64,000 nt of DNA from Onstottus_B arcticum (GTDB taxonomy: Bacteria; Acidobacteriota; Blastocatellia; UBA7656), in contig JBBPIE010000003.1 of assembly GCA_038040485.1 (NCBI GenBank), positions 62,001 to 126,000 of the forward strand, written 5' to 3'. The notes below the pieces were generated by a model. That model saw nothing but the letters and a program-made list of their open reading frames with translations. It was not told the origin of the DNA and ran no database searches. This document shows positions 1 to 10,075 of the stretch, one piece after another. Positions within the stretch are counted from its first letter, which is position 1, and every line of letters begins with the position of its first letter. A program made the position numbers and the translations under genes.

Positions 1-497
1 TAGCCCTTCGTGTCCAGCACCGCGTACTCATCCGAGTAGTAGGTCGCACCAGCCTTTACCAGCGCGCTGGTCAGCGTGCTTTTTCCGCTGAAGCTTCGGC
101 CAGGTATCACGACAGCCTTCCCCCTCAACGCAACCACTCCCGCGTGAACGAACAGCCTGTGCGGTGACATCTCCGCCACGTACAACTGAAGGTCCGATTC
201 GAACGCGTCCAAAGCTTGGTGTAGTTCGGGCGTCCGAGCCACTCGCGTCCCATCCGCGTATACAAAGTTGCTCTTCCGCCCATTGCGCCCAGCGCCGTCG
301 CCGCCGACAACTATCGAGTACATCCGGTCTACTATCTGCGATCGCGTCAGCTTCCAACCTGGCGGAAGGACTTGAAGAAACTCCTTCAGAGCTCCGAGTT
401 TGTCGACTCGAAGTCCTATTCGCACACCATACGAACGAATTGATATGCCCTCTGCCCAGGCAAGGCGGTCAAATCTCTGCATTCCGCTCGACTCCAT
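1..497 (-). CDS. HPr kinase-like P-loop protein, 3' end missing
   Basis: The gene runs off the left edge, so only the first ~165 codons are present. The reading frame is open from a stop codon at about 585 to base 1. The protein ends in a Walker A motif, PGRSFSGKSTL, followed by a SDEYAVLD stretch, the arrangement seen in HPr kinase/phosphatase-like proteins, where the loop binds ATP. Two starts are possible: ATG at 497 or ATG at 482; the second has GGAG eight bases upstream. Proteins of this type are either HPr(Ser) kinases or stand-alone kinases in peptide-modification clusters, and no neighbour in view decides between them. The P-loop assignment is secure; the substrate is unknown. Confidence 0.7.
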   Translation of the reverse strand, partial: MESSGMQRFDRLAWAEGISIRSYGVRIGLRVDKLGALKEFLQVLPPGWKLTRSQIVDRMYSIVVGGDGAGRNGRKSNFVYADGTRVARTPELHQALDAFESDLQLYVAEMSPHRLFVHAGVVALRGKAVVIPGRSFSGKSTLTSALVKAGATYYSDEYAVLDTKG

Positions 498-643
498 TCT
501 TAGGCAGGGGGTCTCGAAAGATTTGGCAACCTCAACCTCCTGAGATTGTCCTTCGCAATTGTTACACGACAGCTTCGCCTCGCGTCAACGCACTTCAGAT
601 GATGACCGCTCGCTGGCAAGCGGTCAGAGCAAACACCGCCCCG

Positions 644-3600
644 TCACCTTAAGCGGGTGGTCGGGTCGCCGAACAAAGTGTATGTGCGGCGCACGTCTAT
701 ATCACCAACCCCTCTCTTGGCTCGCAGCATTGCCTCTCCCAAGGTCGGCGCCTGTCCCTTGATGTTGCTCGATCTGAAGATCAGCTCAAACACCTGCCGA
801 TCCATCGCAGCCTGTCCATCCGGACCAGTCATCCCCGACGATGCCCATACTGCGATCGCGCCGCCCCGCGATTTCATAAGCGCTTCCGCCAGACTATCCA
901 CGCCCGGATCCTGGAAGTACCCATTCAGACACGTCATCATCACAAACAACGGCAAACGCCCATTGACCATCCCCGCCGCGTCTTCGTTTGTCAGCAGGCC
1001 CCCTCTCCACACGTTCACCGATCCGTGGCCAAGATAGTTCACCACCTTTTGACCGCGGTTGATTCCGTCCATCAATTGTGACCTCGCGATTGCAGGATCC
1101 AACTGTCCTCGATTCAGCACGTCTACCTTCAGGCTCCCGGGCACCAGTGACACGAGGTTGAGACTCGCCGTTTCGAAGTCAAACCCTTCGTTGCCGTCCG
1201 CTACCAGCATCACACTCCCCGACGGGTTGGACTGATCATAGGCAACAATCTTCTCGATCATCCGCGCCGCCTCTTCTCCCGTGCGCACCGGCAACCGCCC
1301 CACTGCAAGCTCCGGTATTCCGTCCCAATTGAAGTCCGCCAGCCCGTCATCCCACGCAGTTTCTAGCAGCGCCGTGTCGATCAGCATGGTCGGCACCAGG
1401 TCGGAATCCACGTACCCAAGATATCCCTTCGGATCAAGACTCGCGTCGCCAACCAGCAGCACATACTGCGGCGCAACTTTCCATCCGGTCTGCGCATACA
1501 GAAGGAAGTCCCTCACTGCCTGAGGCGACTTATTGCCGAAGCTGAACTCATCGAATATGTCCTCGACGTCCACTACTTCCACCTTGAAGCCTTGGCTCGC
1601 ACGCTTCGCCCTTAGCGGCTCAACGCTTGAACTCGTCTCTCGATTCGCAATGATCACCAGGTTTGCCGCGTGTTCCGCCGATCTCAAGTTGGAAGCCTTG
1701 TTGTCCGTCACCCTCGCCGGCCGGCTTCGCTCATCGTCTATCCCGGCAAGCAAAACTCTCTCGCCAGGCTGCGGCGACGCCACCGTGATCGAGTAGCCGT
1801 CATCCATTTGCTGTACCTTGCCAACGACCTCTCGCACTGAATCGGGATCGGTAACATCCAGCACTCGAATCGCTCCGCTCCCGAATCCGCCTATCGTGAC
1901 TGCCTGTCCTCCCGTTGCGGTGAATCTCAACGCATTGTTGTCAGCCGTAAAGCCATGGAAATAGCCAAGCCGGACGCAGTCCACCAGACTCACATCGCCC
2001 GTCCCGCCCTGCGCCTCAAACCTCACCTGATTGTCTCCCTCTCTCAGCAGCGTCTGTGATACCGGCAGCTTTGCCACGCCCTGTGCCTGCCCGTTGAACA
2101 TCAGTTCACCCACAAACGTGCCGTTGAGGTACGCCCACACTCGGTGCGGTAGCTGCGTCACTCCTTGTAGTGAAACTTCAAGCTGAGCTTGCCCCGTTGC
2201 GCCTTGGACCACGTGCTGGAGATTGAGCGTTTGATCCACTGGACTACTCGCGATCACCGCTCCAAAGAAGTTCTCCTTCTCTCCATTTCTAAGCGACGAG
2301 AAGTAGATCGTCCTGTCCTTTCGCTCGACCGTGTAGAAGAAGCTTCTCGACGAGGTTGGATAGCCTTCTCCCTTTACCTGCGGCACCCGAAGTCCGGGCT
2401 GCGTGCCCGCCACCAGCCAGTAGACGCGCGCATCGGTGTAGCTTGCGTCGATGCCCCTTCCGTAGAAATCCACTGCAGAGATTTGCTTCTGGTTTGTGAT
2501 CACGCTGATCGGAATCTGGCGCCCATCGACGTGCATCTGAAGCATTTGAGGATCAACCTTGGCATTGAATCCGGCTGCGAGAAGATCCGCTTGAGTCACT
2601 CGGTACCACGCCTCTCGACGCACCGAGACCTTCACCGCCTGCTTGCCCGCAAGATCGGTCTGAAGCTTGATCTGACTCGCTGCCACTCGCGTCAAAGCCG
2701 CGCTTCGCGTGACCTGGGCCGAGGAACCCGCTTGCGATTCGGCAACACCGACCTGGCTCAAGACTGCCGCATCGCTTGTCGTCGGCGGCTTGCCTCCCAC
2801 CTGCTTCGCGCCGATCGGGCCATGCCAGGTGCTCTGTCCGCTCAGATCGACGTCTTCCAGCCAGAGCTGGGAGGCTGACTTACCCGAAGCCGAACTGATC
2901 CACCACGAATACGATTTCCCGGACTTGAGCACTGTATCCGAGCCCGCCAGCAACGCCCCTCCGGCGATCAGTTGCGGGTTTACCTGTGTTCGCTTGCCGC
3001 CCTCGTCGCGGTAGATGTTGAAGCCGAGATTCCTGACCTCCGCTCCGGTTTGCCACTGCAGATATGTCCCCGTGTCGTACTCGGTCGCTTTCAATGACGC
3101 GAGTTCGATAGCAGTAGGCGCATTCGGCTCTGCCAGGGTCCAGTCGGAAAATGAAGTGACCCCTGTAATCGCTGCGGTATTCGCAACGGTATTAACCGAG
3201 CCACCCGGCGCTGTGAACGTTCCGTCATACTTAAGGATGACGAAGTTGGCTTCGACAGCGGTCACCGGTACGTCCGGCGGATCAAGATAGTTGAACGTAA
3301 GGTCGGCCGTGACGCCGGTCGCCGTCAGCACCCAATATCTTTGCAGCGCATGCGTTGGCGACCCAATGTTCGGCTGCGGGCCTTGCACTGCTTTGACAGT
3401 GAAATCTGCTGGGAAGGTTCCCGCTGTCACGTTGACCGCAACAGGAGAGAATCCGTTGGCGGTTCCGACGACGAAGTTGAAAGCGCCTATGCTACAGAAG
3501 GTTTTCTTGAGATTGCCAATCACGTAATTGCCCGCCCCGGCTCCGACGACCGTAGCATTGCAGCCAATCGTCAAGGTGAAGGCTCCGGTACTCAGTTTTC

Positions 3601-6319
3601 CATTCAACGTCAGCATATTCGTGATCGTGACATCGCCGCCGAGCGAATCGCCGTCATTGGCGCTGGCGTTGAAGTAAGTCCCAGCCGCAATCACACCGCC
3701 CGCCGCCATAACGACTTCATCCGCGCCGATGTCCGGGTTGGATGCCGGCCGCGGGTCGTTATCAAAGTCGTTGGTCACGCTGCCAATCGACAGGCCTGCC
3801 GACAGCACCGGACTCGGCGGTTGAACGTGCAGATTGACGGTTGCTGCCGCGGCATTAGGCGCCATAAATTGCGGGTCGGCCGCAAGACTGTTGTTGTCCT
3901 GACCGGTTGCTGTTCTCCAGTCGGCAAGCGTTGGAACAACAAGACCGTTGAAAACCCCCGTCGCGCCGTCCGTCCCGGTAAAGTAAAGGTCATTGAAATC
4001 ACTGGTCAGTCCGGCAGGATTAGGCGCGGTTCCGCCGACTCTGATAGCAATGTTGGCTATGCCACCCGAAGTATTGCTCCGCGCATTCCAGAAAATGTTG
4101 TCCTGGTAGTTTCTGGTGTTGGTGACAACGTCACTAAGAAAACAGTAGGTGTTTGAAACCGAGACAACGCCCGAGCCGCCTACATAAACGCTGTTGTGAT
4201 AGTAATTGCTCGTTGCGCCGACAATATCTCTGATACCGACAATAGAAAACCCTGTCGTGATTGAACTACCTGCCGCGTCAAGCCCGAGGCGAACCATGTT
4301 GTTCTTGAAAGTGGCGGTTCCTGTTCCTCTCATAACAAGTCCGAATATCTGATAAGCCGTCAAGGTAGAGGTGACTGATATGGAATGAACCAGGTTCCGC
4401 TCGACAACATTAGCGGCTGTAGCCAGGCTGCAATCGATGGCATAGATGGCGCCGGCACTGCCTCCCGTTACCGTGTTGCTCAAGGAATGAACCGTGTTTT
4501 GCGAAATTGTATTTACGCCAGTGCTTCCCGTCACGAGAATGCCGCTCATTACGACGACAGCGCCATTAGCATTTCCGATCATGTTGCGAATCGTATTGCC
4601 GGTGGCTGTTAAGTTGGCATTTGCGTTTTGGATTGCGTACATCGCATAGCTGCCAACAATGTTATCTGTGATAGCGCCCGCTGCAACCGCTCCGCCAATG
4701 GTGTTGTTGTTCACCGTTTTTTCAGAAATGCCCGTAGTTTGAGCTAGCAGTATTCCTCTGAAGCCGGTGGTTGTCCCCGTCCCTCCGGAATTTATCGTGA
4801 TCGAACCGATATTATTATTGTTGATGTTGTTGGCACTCACAAAACTATTATCGTAAATGCCGGTGACGGGCGCATTGTTTGCGGTAGTCGAAGCCTGGCT
4901 AACTACAATCGTTGTTGAGCCGTCCAAACTCCCGATCGTATTCCCGGTAATGTTCCCGATATCGAATCTGCCGGTCGTGGTGCCTAAGAGCATACCCATG
5001 AAAGCCGAGGTACTTGTCGTCGCTGAGGCTCGATTGGAAGTTACGTTGATACCGGAAATAGTATTCCCCTGAATACTGGTCACAGTTGTCGCATTAACAC
5101 TTGGCGCATCTATGCCTTTGAATTCATTTCCAAGTCCTGTTCCCGTTCCAGTGATCGTCGTGGTCCCTGTACCATTGGCGGCTCCAAATCCAATCGTGTT
5201 TCCGGTAACCGTAAAAGCGCCTTGGTTACCTGCGGTTGTTGAATTGAGAGTGATTGCGGAATAGCGGATACCAGCCGCTCCAGTGAATGTCCTGGTAGCT
5301 GTTTGATAGATCTTGTTATTAGACACGGTCCAATTGTCGTTCCCTGAAAGAATATGCACGCCGGAAACGGAAGTGGTCGCACTGAAAAAATCGAAGAGAT
5401 TGTTGTTGTCAATCAAAACACCGCTATTCCTGATGGCCGGGGTTGTGATTGAACCGTTTCCGTAAACGAGTTTGGTTGGGAGGTTGGCCCCAGCCGGGCC
5501 GATGTTGCAAAAAGAAATTGTGTTGTTGTCGTTGCCGTTTGCAGTCACGCCGTCGGTGCTGAAAAAAATGTTTCCGCCATTGGTGGCGACCGAGCCACTA
5601 AAAGAACCGAGGATTGACGAACGCGTGACGAGATTGTTCGTCGCACCTCCGATGAATCTAATGGTCGAAGTTGCGGAAACTGCGCCCGAATTTATGTTGG
5701 AGATGGTGAGCGAATTGCCGCCTGTGTTCAGACCGTCAATAGTGACATTATCCGCTCCGTTCAAGAGGATCATTCCTTCAGCGGAAACACTCCCGCTTAT
5801 GGTTCTAGCGGCTCCGCCACAAGGAGAAATTGTGATCGACGTATAGGAGGCCGAGCCGGACCCGCTCGCGTTCAGAGTCGCCGCTGCCGCTTCCACCGTG
5901 TCGCCGGCTACGTCAATCGTGATCGTACCCGTGTGAGTTCCCGCGTTGATAGCAGTAAACGCCGCGCCAAGTGTCGCGTAGGCCGTCGGTCCAACCACGC
6001 CCCCCGATGCCTCGACCTCGATCGGCCCCGCAGTGTCGCAGGTGCCGAACGCCTTCGGCTGAATGGTTCGGGGCTTCGCACCAACAGTTTGCGGCTTCGC
6101 ACCAACAGTCTCGGTAGCCGCCGGCGATTCGTTCGCCGCCCGCTCAGCGCCTTCGACGGAGATCATCTCAACATCCATGACCGCGGGGAGATTCGGCTTG
6201 GCAAGTTGAGGCGCGCCCGCTTTTTGCATGTGTGCCGTACTCGTTCCAAACGCAACGACAGCGATTACCATACAAAAGGTGACGATCCTACGAGTCGAGA
6301 GGGGCAGAGATTTGTTCAT
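644..6319 (-). CDS. Secreted C25 (gingipain-like) cysteine peptidase with N-terminal beta-helix region
   Basis: An 1891-residue protein. ATG 6319 is chosen because AGGAG lies six bases upstream and a signal peptide follows directly (basic start, hydrophobic run to about residue 30); a longer frame upstream has neither. Residues ~100-900 are Asn/Thr/Ser/Gly-rich repeats with many GNTI-like turns, typical of a right-handed parallel beta-helix. Around residue 1067 a domain with LQWQTGAEVRNLGFNIYR starts, and the last ~450 residues are the peptidase: His in YLGHGSVNVW (~1763) and Cys in MMTCLNGYF, 32 residues later, match the His/Cys dyad of clan CD peptidases such as gingipain. There is no extra C-terminal sorting domain; the protein ends GDPTTRLR. 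It follows a paralogue at 6964-9720 in the same direction. Likely an exported protease; the substrate is unknown. Confidence 0.85.
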   Translation of the reverse strand: MNKSLPLSTRRIVTFCMVIAVVAFGTSTAHMQKAGAPQLAKPNLPAVMDVEMISVEGAERAANESPAATETVGAKPQTVGAKPRTIQPKAFGTCDTAGPIEVEASGGVVGPTAYATLGAAFTAINAGTHTGTITIDVAGDTVEAAAATLNASGSGSASYTSITISPCGGAARTISGSVSAEGMILLNGADNVTIDGLNTGGNSLTISNINSGAVSATSTIRFIGGATNNLVTRSSILGSFSGSVATNGGNIFFSTDGVTANGNDNNTISFCNIGPAGANLPTKLVYGNGSITTPAIRNSGVLIDNNNLFDFFSATTSVSGVHILSGNDNWTVSNNKIYQTATRTFTGAAGIRYSAITLNSTTAGNQGAFTVTGNTIGFGAANGTGTTTITGTGTGLGNEFKGIDAPSVNATTVTSIQGNTISGINVTSNRASATTSTSAFMGMLLGTTTGRFDIGNITGNTIGSLDGSTTIVVSQASTTANNAPVTGIYDNSFVSANNINNNNIGSITINSGGTGTTTGFRGILLAQTTGISEKTVNNNTIGGAVAAGAITDNIVGSYAMYAIQNANANLTATGNTIRNMIGNANGAVVVMSGILVTGSTGVNTISQNTVHSLSNTVTGGSAGAIYAIDCSLATAANVVERNLVHSISVTSTLTAYQIFGLVMRGTGTATFKNNMVRLGLDAAGSSITTGFSIVGIRDIVGATSNYYHNSVYVGGSGVVSVSNTYCFLSDVVTNTRNYQDNIFWNARSNTSGGIANIAIRVGGTAPNPAGLTSDFNDLYFTGTDGATGVFNGLVVPTLADWRTATGQDNNSLAADPQFMAPNAAAATVNLHVQPPSPVLSAGLSIGSVTNDFDNDPRPASNPDIGADEVVMAAGGVIAAGTYFNASANDGDSLGGDVTITNMLTLNGKLSTGAFTLTIGCNATVVGAGAGNYVIGNLKKTFCSIGAFNFVVGTANGFSPVAVNVTAGTFPADFTVKAVQGPQPNIGSPTHALQRYWVLTATGVTADLTFNYLDPPDVPVTAVEANFVILKYDGTFTAPGGSVNTVANTAAITGVTSFSDWTLAEPNAPTAIELASLKATEYDTGTYLQWQTGAEVRNLGFNIYRDEGGKRTQVNPQLIAGGALLAGSDTVLKSGKSYSWWISSASGKSASQLWLEDVDLSGQSTWHGPIGAKQVGGKPPTTSDAAVLSQVGVAESQAGSSAQVTRSAALTRVAASQIKLQTDLAGKQAVKVSVRREAWYRVTQADLLAAGFNAKVDPQMLQMHVDGRQIPISVITNQKQISAVDFYGRGIDASYTDARVYWLVAGTQPGLRVPQVKGEGYPTSSRSFFYTVERKDRTIYFSSLRNGEKENFFGAVIASSPVDQTLNLQHVVQGATGQAQLEVSLQGVTQLPHRVWAYLNGTFVGELMFNGQAQGVAKLPVSQTLLREGDNQVRFEAQGGTGDVSLVDCVRLGYFHGFTADNNALRFTATGGQAVTIGGFGSGAIRVLDVTDPDSVREVVGKVQQMDDGYSITVASPQPGERVLLAGIDDERSRPARVTDNKASNLRSAEHAANLVIIANRETSSSVEPLRAKRASQGFKVEVVDVEDIFDEFSFGNKSPQAVRDFLLYAQTGWKVAPQYVLLVGDASLDPKGYLGYVDSDLVPTMLIDTALLETAWDDGLADFNWDGIPELAVGRLPVRTGEEAARMIEKIVAYDQSNPSGSVMLVADGNEGFDFETASLNLVSLVPGSLKVDVLNRGQLDPAIARSQLMDGINRGQKVVNYLGHGSVNVWRGGLLTNEDAAGMVNGRLPLFVMMTCLNGYFQDPGVDSLAEALMKSRGGAIAVWASSGMTGPDGQAAMDRQVFELIFRSSNIKGQAPTLGEAMLRAKRGVGDIDVRRTYTLFGDPTTRLR

Positions 6320-6963
6320 GATGCGCTCCTGTTTTCTATGTTCCTTCAGGTTAGTTAGTGTTCGAACGTCCGATGCCCGCGCTTCCGCGAAAACACCTGG
6401 GTTCATGATCGAGCGATTCCTATTTGCTCCTCGGTTTCGTCTCGAGAATCGGATTGAACCATTGCTTAATCTGAAGAGCCTGGTCCGGAGACTTTTGGAT
6501 TCTTCAACTACGGCCAACTGGGTCGCTCCAATAATGTAGTGACCAATCGCCGTACGGACAGCTTCATCCTCGGATGAAACCTACGATTCTCTTAGCGGCA
6601 TCTTCGACAAGCCGAGAGAACCCTCGCGCCAGGTACTGCTAACTCACAAGATCTAGAAGAACAGCGCTGAAGTATTTCAGCGACCCACGGATATATGATG
6701 GCCGCTAATCTATGCCCGTTTGGATTCGGAGTCAAGCCAAAAGCCTCAAAAAGACGTAACCAGTGCCCCAAACGGAGAGCACTGCGAGGCCTTGTTGACC
6801 CGCTCTCCATTTCCACAAAGCGAAGCAGGCGGAGGGGTCGCTCCCTCCGCCTGCAAGCCTTTGTGAACTTTGACTCTGTTCTCTTACTTCTCGCGAGCGC
6901 CGCCCGTAAGTCTGAGCTTGATTGACCTGATCGTTTAGCGCCGCGCCATCGCCGTGACCTGAT
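6320..6963. other. Intergenic region between the two C25 genes
   Basis: No convincing gene is present in these 644 bases. The one clear structure is a long imperfect hairpin near 6815-6872 (see separate entry). The short open frames here have no codon-position bias or ribosome site that I can see. Confidence 0.5.
6815..6872 (-). terminator. Long hairpin downstream of the second C25 gene
   Basis: A 12-base perfect stem (GCAGGCGGAGGG with CCCTCCGCCTGC) is extended by a second paired segment, CACAAAG with CTTTGTG. It lies about 100 bases after the stop of the 6964-9720 gene. No U-run follows it on the minus strand, so it may be an RNA-stabilising or attenuating structure and not a classical intrinsic terminator. 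Confidence 0.4.
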
Positions 6964-9720
6964 TCACCTGAGCCTGGTGGTTGGGTCGCCGAACAGAACG
7001 TAAGTCTGACGAACGTCGCTATCGATGGTAGCCGCCTTGGCTTTCAACACAGCTTCGCCAAGCATCAGCGGCCCGCTGTTCGGTGCACGATTGAACATCA
7101 ATCGGAACATCTCCAGGTTCATCGCTAGCTGCTCGTCCGCTCCGCACATCCCTGATGAAGCCCACACTGCAGCCGCCCCTCCGGCTTGCGTCTTCAAAAG
7201 CGACTCTGCTAGACCGTCGAGCGCTGGGTCCTGAAAATATCCGTTCAAACATGTTATTGATAAGAACAGTGGAAGTCCGTTGCCGCCTGCTGTTCCTCCA
7301 ACATCCGCCGAAGTGAGAATCCCGCCTCTCCATAGATCAACGCTGCCGTGTCCGAAGTAGCTGACAATGCGCTTGCCGCGCCTCATACTGGCAAGCAACT
7401 GACTCTTCGTCGCGCTATCAGTCAGCCGCCCGCGAACAATCTCCTCCACCGTGACGCCCTCAGAAACGAGGTCGCGAAGTCGATCGGTCCCGCTCTCGAA
7501 ATCAATACCGTCGTTGCTGTCTGAAACCAGCAACACTCCGTCGGGCGCCGTCGAGCTCTCGTACGCGACCGTCTTTCCGATCATCACCTCCGCTTCGTCC
7601 GCCGTTCGAGCTGGCAAGCGGCCCACCGCAAGCTCTCCCAGTCCGTCACCATCGAAATCAACCAGCCATTCGTCCGAAGCCGTCTCCATCAAAATCGTAT
7701 CCACTAGTTTGGTCGGAACCACGTCGAAGTCCCCAAGTCCCATGTAGTTCTTCGGGTCGAGGCTCGCATCGCCAACGATCAACGCGAACCGCGGCGGCTT
7801 AGACCACTCGGCGCGCGCGAAGGCGAAAAAGTCTTTCACCGGCTTTGCCGACTTCTCACCAAAGTTGAATTCGTCGTAGATGTCTTCCACGTCGACAACC
7901 GCGACGCTCAAGCCCTGACTTCGCCGTAACAGCACCAGCGGTTCAATCGCCGGAATTAGATCGCTTCGCGTCACGATGACCAGGTCGGCCTCGCGCGACC
8001 TGTTCCGGAGATCGGAGGGTTGATCCGCGAGCACGCCAACCGGATGCTTGATTTGGTCGGCGCTGAAAGCTATCAACACTCGCTCGCCACCCTTTGGTGT
8101 TTTGATCCTGACCGCGTATCCGCTTTCGCGCTGCTCGATGTTGGTTTTCACTTCGCTCGGCAAAGCGGGATCGGTCACGTCAACGACACGAATGTCGGGA
8201 CTCGTGAACCCGTCGATTGTCAGGACACGCTTTCCCGCAGCGGTGAATCGCAGCGCGTCGCCGTCGGCTGTGTAGGTGCGCTGGTAGGTAAGACGAATCG
8301 AGTCGACGATGCTCACGTCGCCGTCGGCTTCGCGGTTGGCGAGCGTGACTAAGTTCTCGCCTTCGCGAATCGCGGCGCGAGGCACGATAAACTTCGCGCT
8401 TCGGTTTTCCATCGAGCCGAAAGCTAGTTCGCCCAGGTCGCTTCCGTTGAACCGAACCGCTACGCGGTGATCGATTGCCGTGACGCCTTGCAGAGCTACT
8501 TCGAGTACCGCGTCCTCCGCCGACGCGCGATCGACGTGCTGCGCCGTTAGAGATTGACTTACCGGATTGCGAGCGATGACCGCGCCAAAGAAGTTCTCGG
8601 TGTCGCCGTTCCTCAACGACGAAAAGTAAACCGTTCGATCCCTTCGCTCGACCGTATGAGCGAATCCGCTTTCGGCCGCTCGCGAGCCCTTCGCCTTCGC
8701 GGTTTTGATTCGCGAACCCGCGACCGAGCCCTCAACGAGCCAGTACGTTCTTGTGTTCGTCGAAGGCGTGGCGAGACCAATACCGTAAAACTCTATCGCG
8801 TCCGCCGGATCCAATCGCCCGTCGCCTTCCCCCCTTACGATGATGGCTTGCTCCTCGCCTTCAGCGTAGAGGTGCAACTTCCGGGGGTCGGCCGTCGCGC
8901 TAAGCCCCGCCGCCGCGAGTTCTTGCTGAGTCACTCGATACCAGCCCTCTCGATCGACCGACAACTTGAGGGCCTGCTGCAAAGCGGTTCCGGCGACCGC
9001 CACGAGTTGCGAAGCAGCAACTTGAGGCGGGCTCGCAGTTCGAGCGACGGGCGTTGATGAATTCGCTCGCGAAGCTTTCGCTCCCACGCTGCTCAACAAC
9101 CCGGCCCGGTCACTTTCGAGAGGCAATCTGTCGCCCTCTTTCGCGGGACGCGTCGAAACCGGTCCGAACATCTCGCTTCGTCCGTCGAGGTCGACCGCTT
9201 CAAGCCAGTATTGAGCGTCCCTTCCGTTTGGCGGGTCGTCCGCCCATGCATACGAGTAACCGGATCTCAGCTTAGTCCCTTCGCCAACCATCAAGGCTGA
9301 GCCGGCAATCAGTTCTGAGTTGACTCGAGTGCGTTTGCCGTTCCGCTCTCTAATAAGGTTGAACCCGAGATTGTCAACTTCGAACCCGGTTCGCCATTTC
9401 AGAAGGACTCTTCCGCCTTCGTAGCGAGTGGCCTGGAATGAGTCGAGCTTCGCCGTAGTGAAAACGTCGCCTCGCGCGCCGACGCCGCCCCGCCCGACAG
9501 CCGAGTTGTCACGTGAGATCAACCCGTCGATTGACCAATTCCGGCTAATCGATCGGGCTCGTTTGTGCGCGTTAGCAGAACTGTTTTGGACTGGACTCGC
9601 GAGCGGTGCGTTTGCCTGAAGCAACAACGCTGACAGAAACACACTGAGCAGAGCTTGGCGTGTTGGATGATGTGGCGCTTCAGCAGGCAATCCGCCGCGC
9701 ATCGATCGCTTTGTCTGCAT
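6964..9720 (-). CDS. Secreted C25 (gingipain-like) cysteine peptidase, short form
   Basis: 918 residues from ATG 9720; the alternative ATG at 9765 lacks a ribosome site and would put 15 extra residues before the signal peptide. A hydrophobic export segment (ALLSVFLSALLL) lies near residues 37-48. From about residue 95 the protein parallels the C-terminal half of the neighbouring 1891-residue peptidase: the FNLIRERNGKRTRVNSELIAG segment, the YFSSLRNG...NFFGAVIA segment, the catalytic His in YFGHGSVDLW and, 33 residues later, Cys in SITCLNGYF, and the same ending, FGDPTTRLR. The beta-helix region of the paralogue is absent. The His-Cys spacing equals that of gingipain RgpB. The two genes look like a tandem duplication followed by gain or loss of the beta-helix part. 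Confidence 0.87.
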   Translation of the reverse strand: MQTKRSMRGGLPAEAPHHPTRQALLSVFLSALLLQANAPLASPVQNSSANAHKRARSISRNWSIDGLISRDNSAVGRGGVGARGDVFTTAKLDSFQATRYEGGRVLLKWRTGFEVDNLGFNLIRERNGKRTRVNSELIAGSALMVGEGTKLRSGYSYAWADDPPNGRDAQYWLEAVDLDGRSEMFGPVSTRPAKEGDRLPLESDRAGLLSSVGAKASRANSSTPVARTASPPQVAASQLVAVAGTALQQALKLSVDREGWYRVTQQELAAAGLSATADPRKLHLYAEGEEQAIIVRGEGDGRLDPADAIEFYGIGLATPSTNTRTYWLVEGSVAGSRIKTAKAKGSRAAESGFAHTVERRDRTVYFSSLRNGDTENFFGAVIARNPVSQSLTAQHVDRASAEDAVLEVALQGVTAIDHRVAVRFNGSDLGELAFGSMENRSAKFIVPRAAIREGENLVTLANREADGDVSIVDSIRLTYQRTYTADGDALRFTAAGKRVLTIDGFTSPDIRVVDVTDPALPSEVKTNIEQRESGYAVRIKTPKGGERVLIAFSADQIKHPVGVLADQPSDLRNRSREADLVIVTRSDLIPAIEPLVLLRRSQGLSVAVVDVEDIYDEFNFGEKSAKPVKDFFAFARAEWSKPPRFALIVGDASLDPKNYMGLGDFDVVPTKLVDTILMETASDEWLVDFDGDGLGELAVGRLPARTADEAEVMIGKTVAYESSTAPDGVLLVSDSNDGIDFESGTDRLRDLVSEGVTVEEIVRGRLTDSATKSQLLASMRRGKRIVSYFGHGSVDLWRGGILTSADVGGTAGGNGLPLFLSITCLNGYFQDPALDGLAESLLKTQAGGAAAVWASSGMCGADEQLAMNLEMFRLMFNRAPNSGPLMLGEAVLKAKAATIDSDVRQTYVLFGDPTTRLR

Positions 9721-9922
9721 GAGTTCTCTTTCGACCACCAGGATCATCGAGGGAAGCGACGCCACGTAGCGTTCAACAGTACGAACTCGCTTTACAGTCC
9801 GCTTGGAGGCAGTAACTCAATACTGAATTTGAGGGGCAGAGAGTCCGGGGGAGGTGAAACCCATTGAGGAGTGCGACCCAATTCTAGGAAGAGCAGTAAG
9901 CGATGTCAAACGGAACAGCCCC

Positions 9923-10075
9923 GGATGAGGATGGAGGATGGAGGATCGAGCATTGAGAATTGAAAATTGAAAATTGAAAATTGAAAATTGAAAATTTGAA
10001 ATTGGAGGATTGGAGGATTGGACCGCGATCTTTCAATTTGCAATTTTCAATTCTCAATTTTCAATTTTCAATTTC
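9923..10075. repeat. Heptamer inverted repeat, locus A (ATTGAAA / GGATGGA)
   Basis: The left arm (9923-10021) starts as GAGGATG units and changes into at least six ATTGAAA units; the right arm (10031-10075) is the reverse complement, TTTTCAA units. The period is seven. The right arm runs into the 3' end of the enoyl-CoA hydratase gene: its stop codon TGA at 10068-10070 lies inside a TGAAAAT unit. The rest of the 9721-10067 spacer shows nothing else I can support. Confidence 0.85.
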
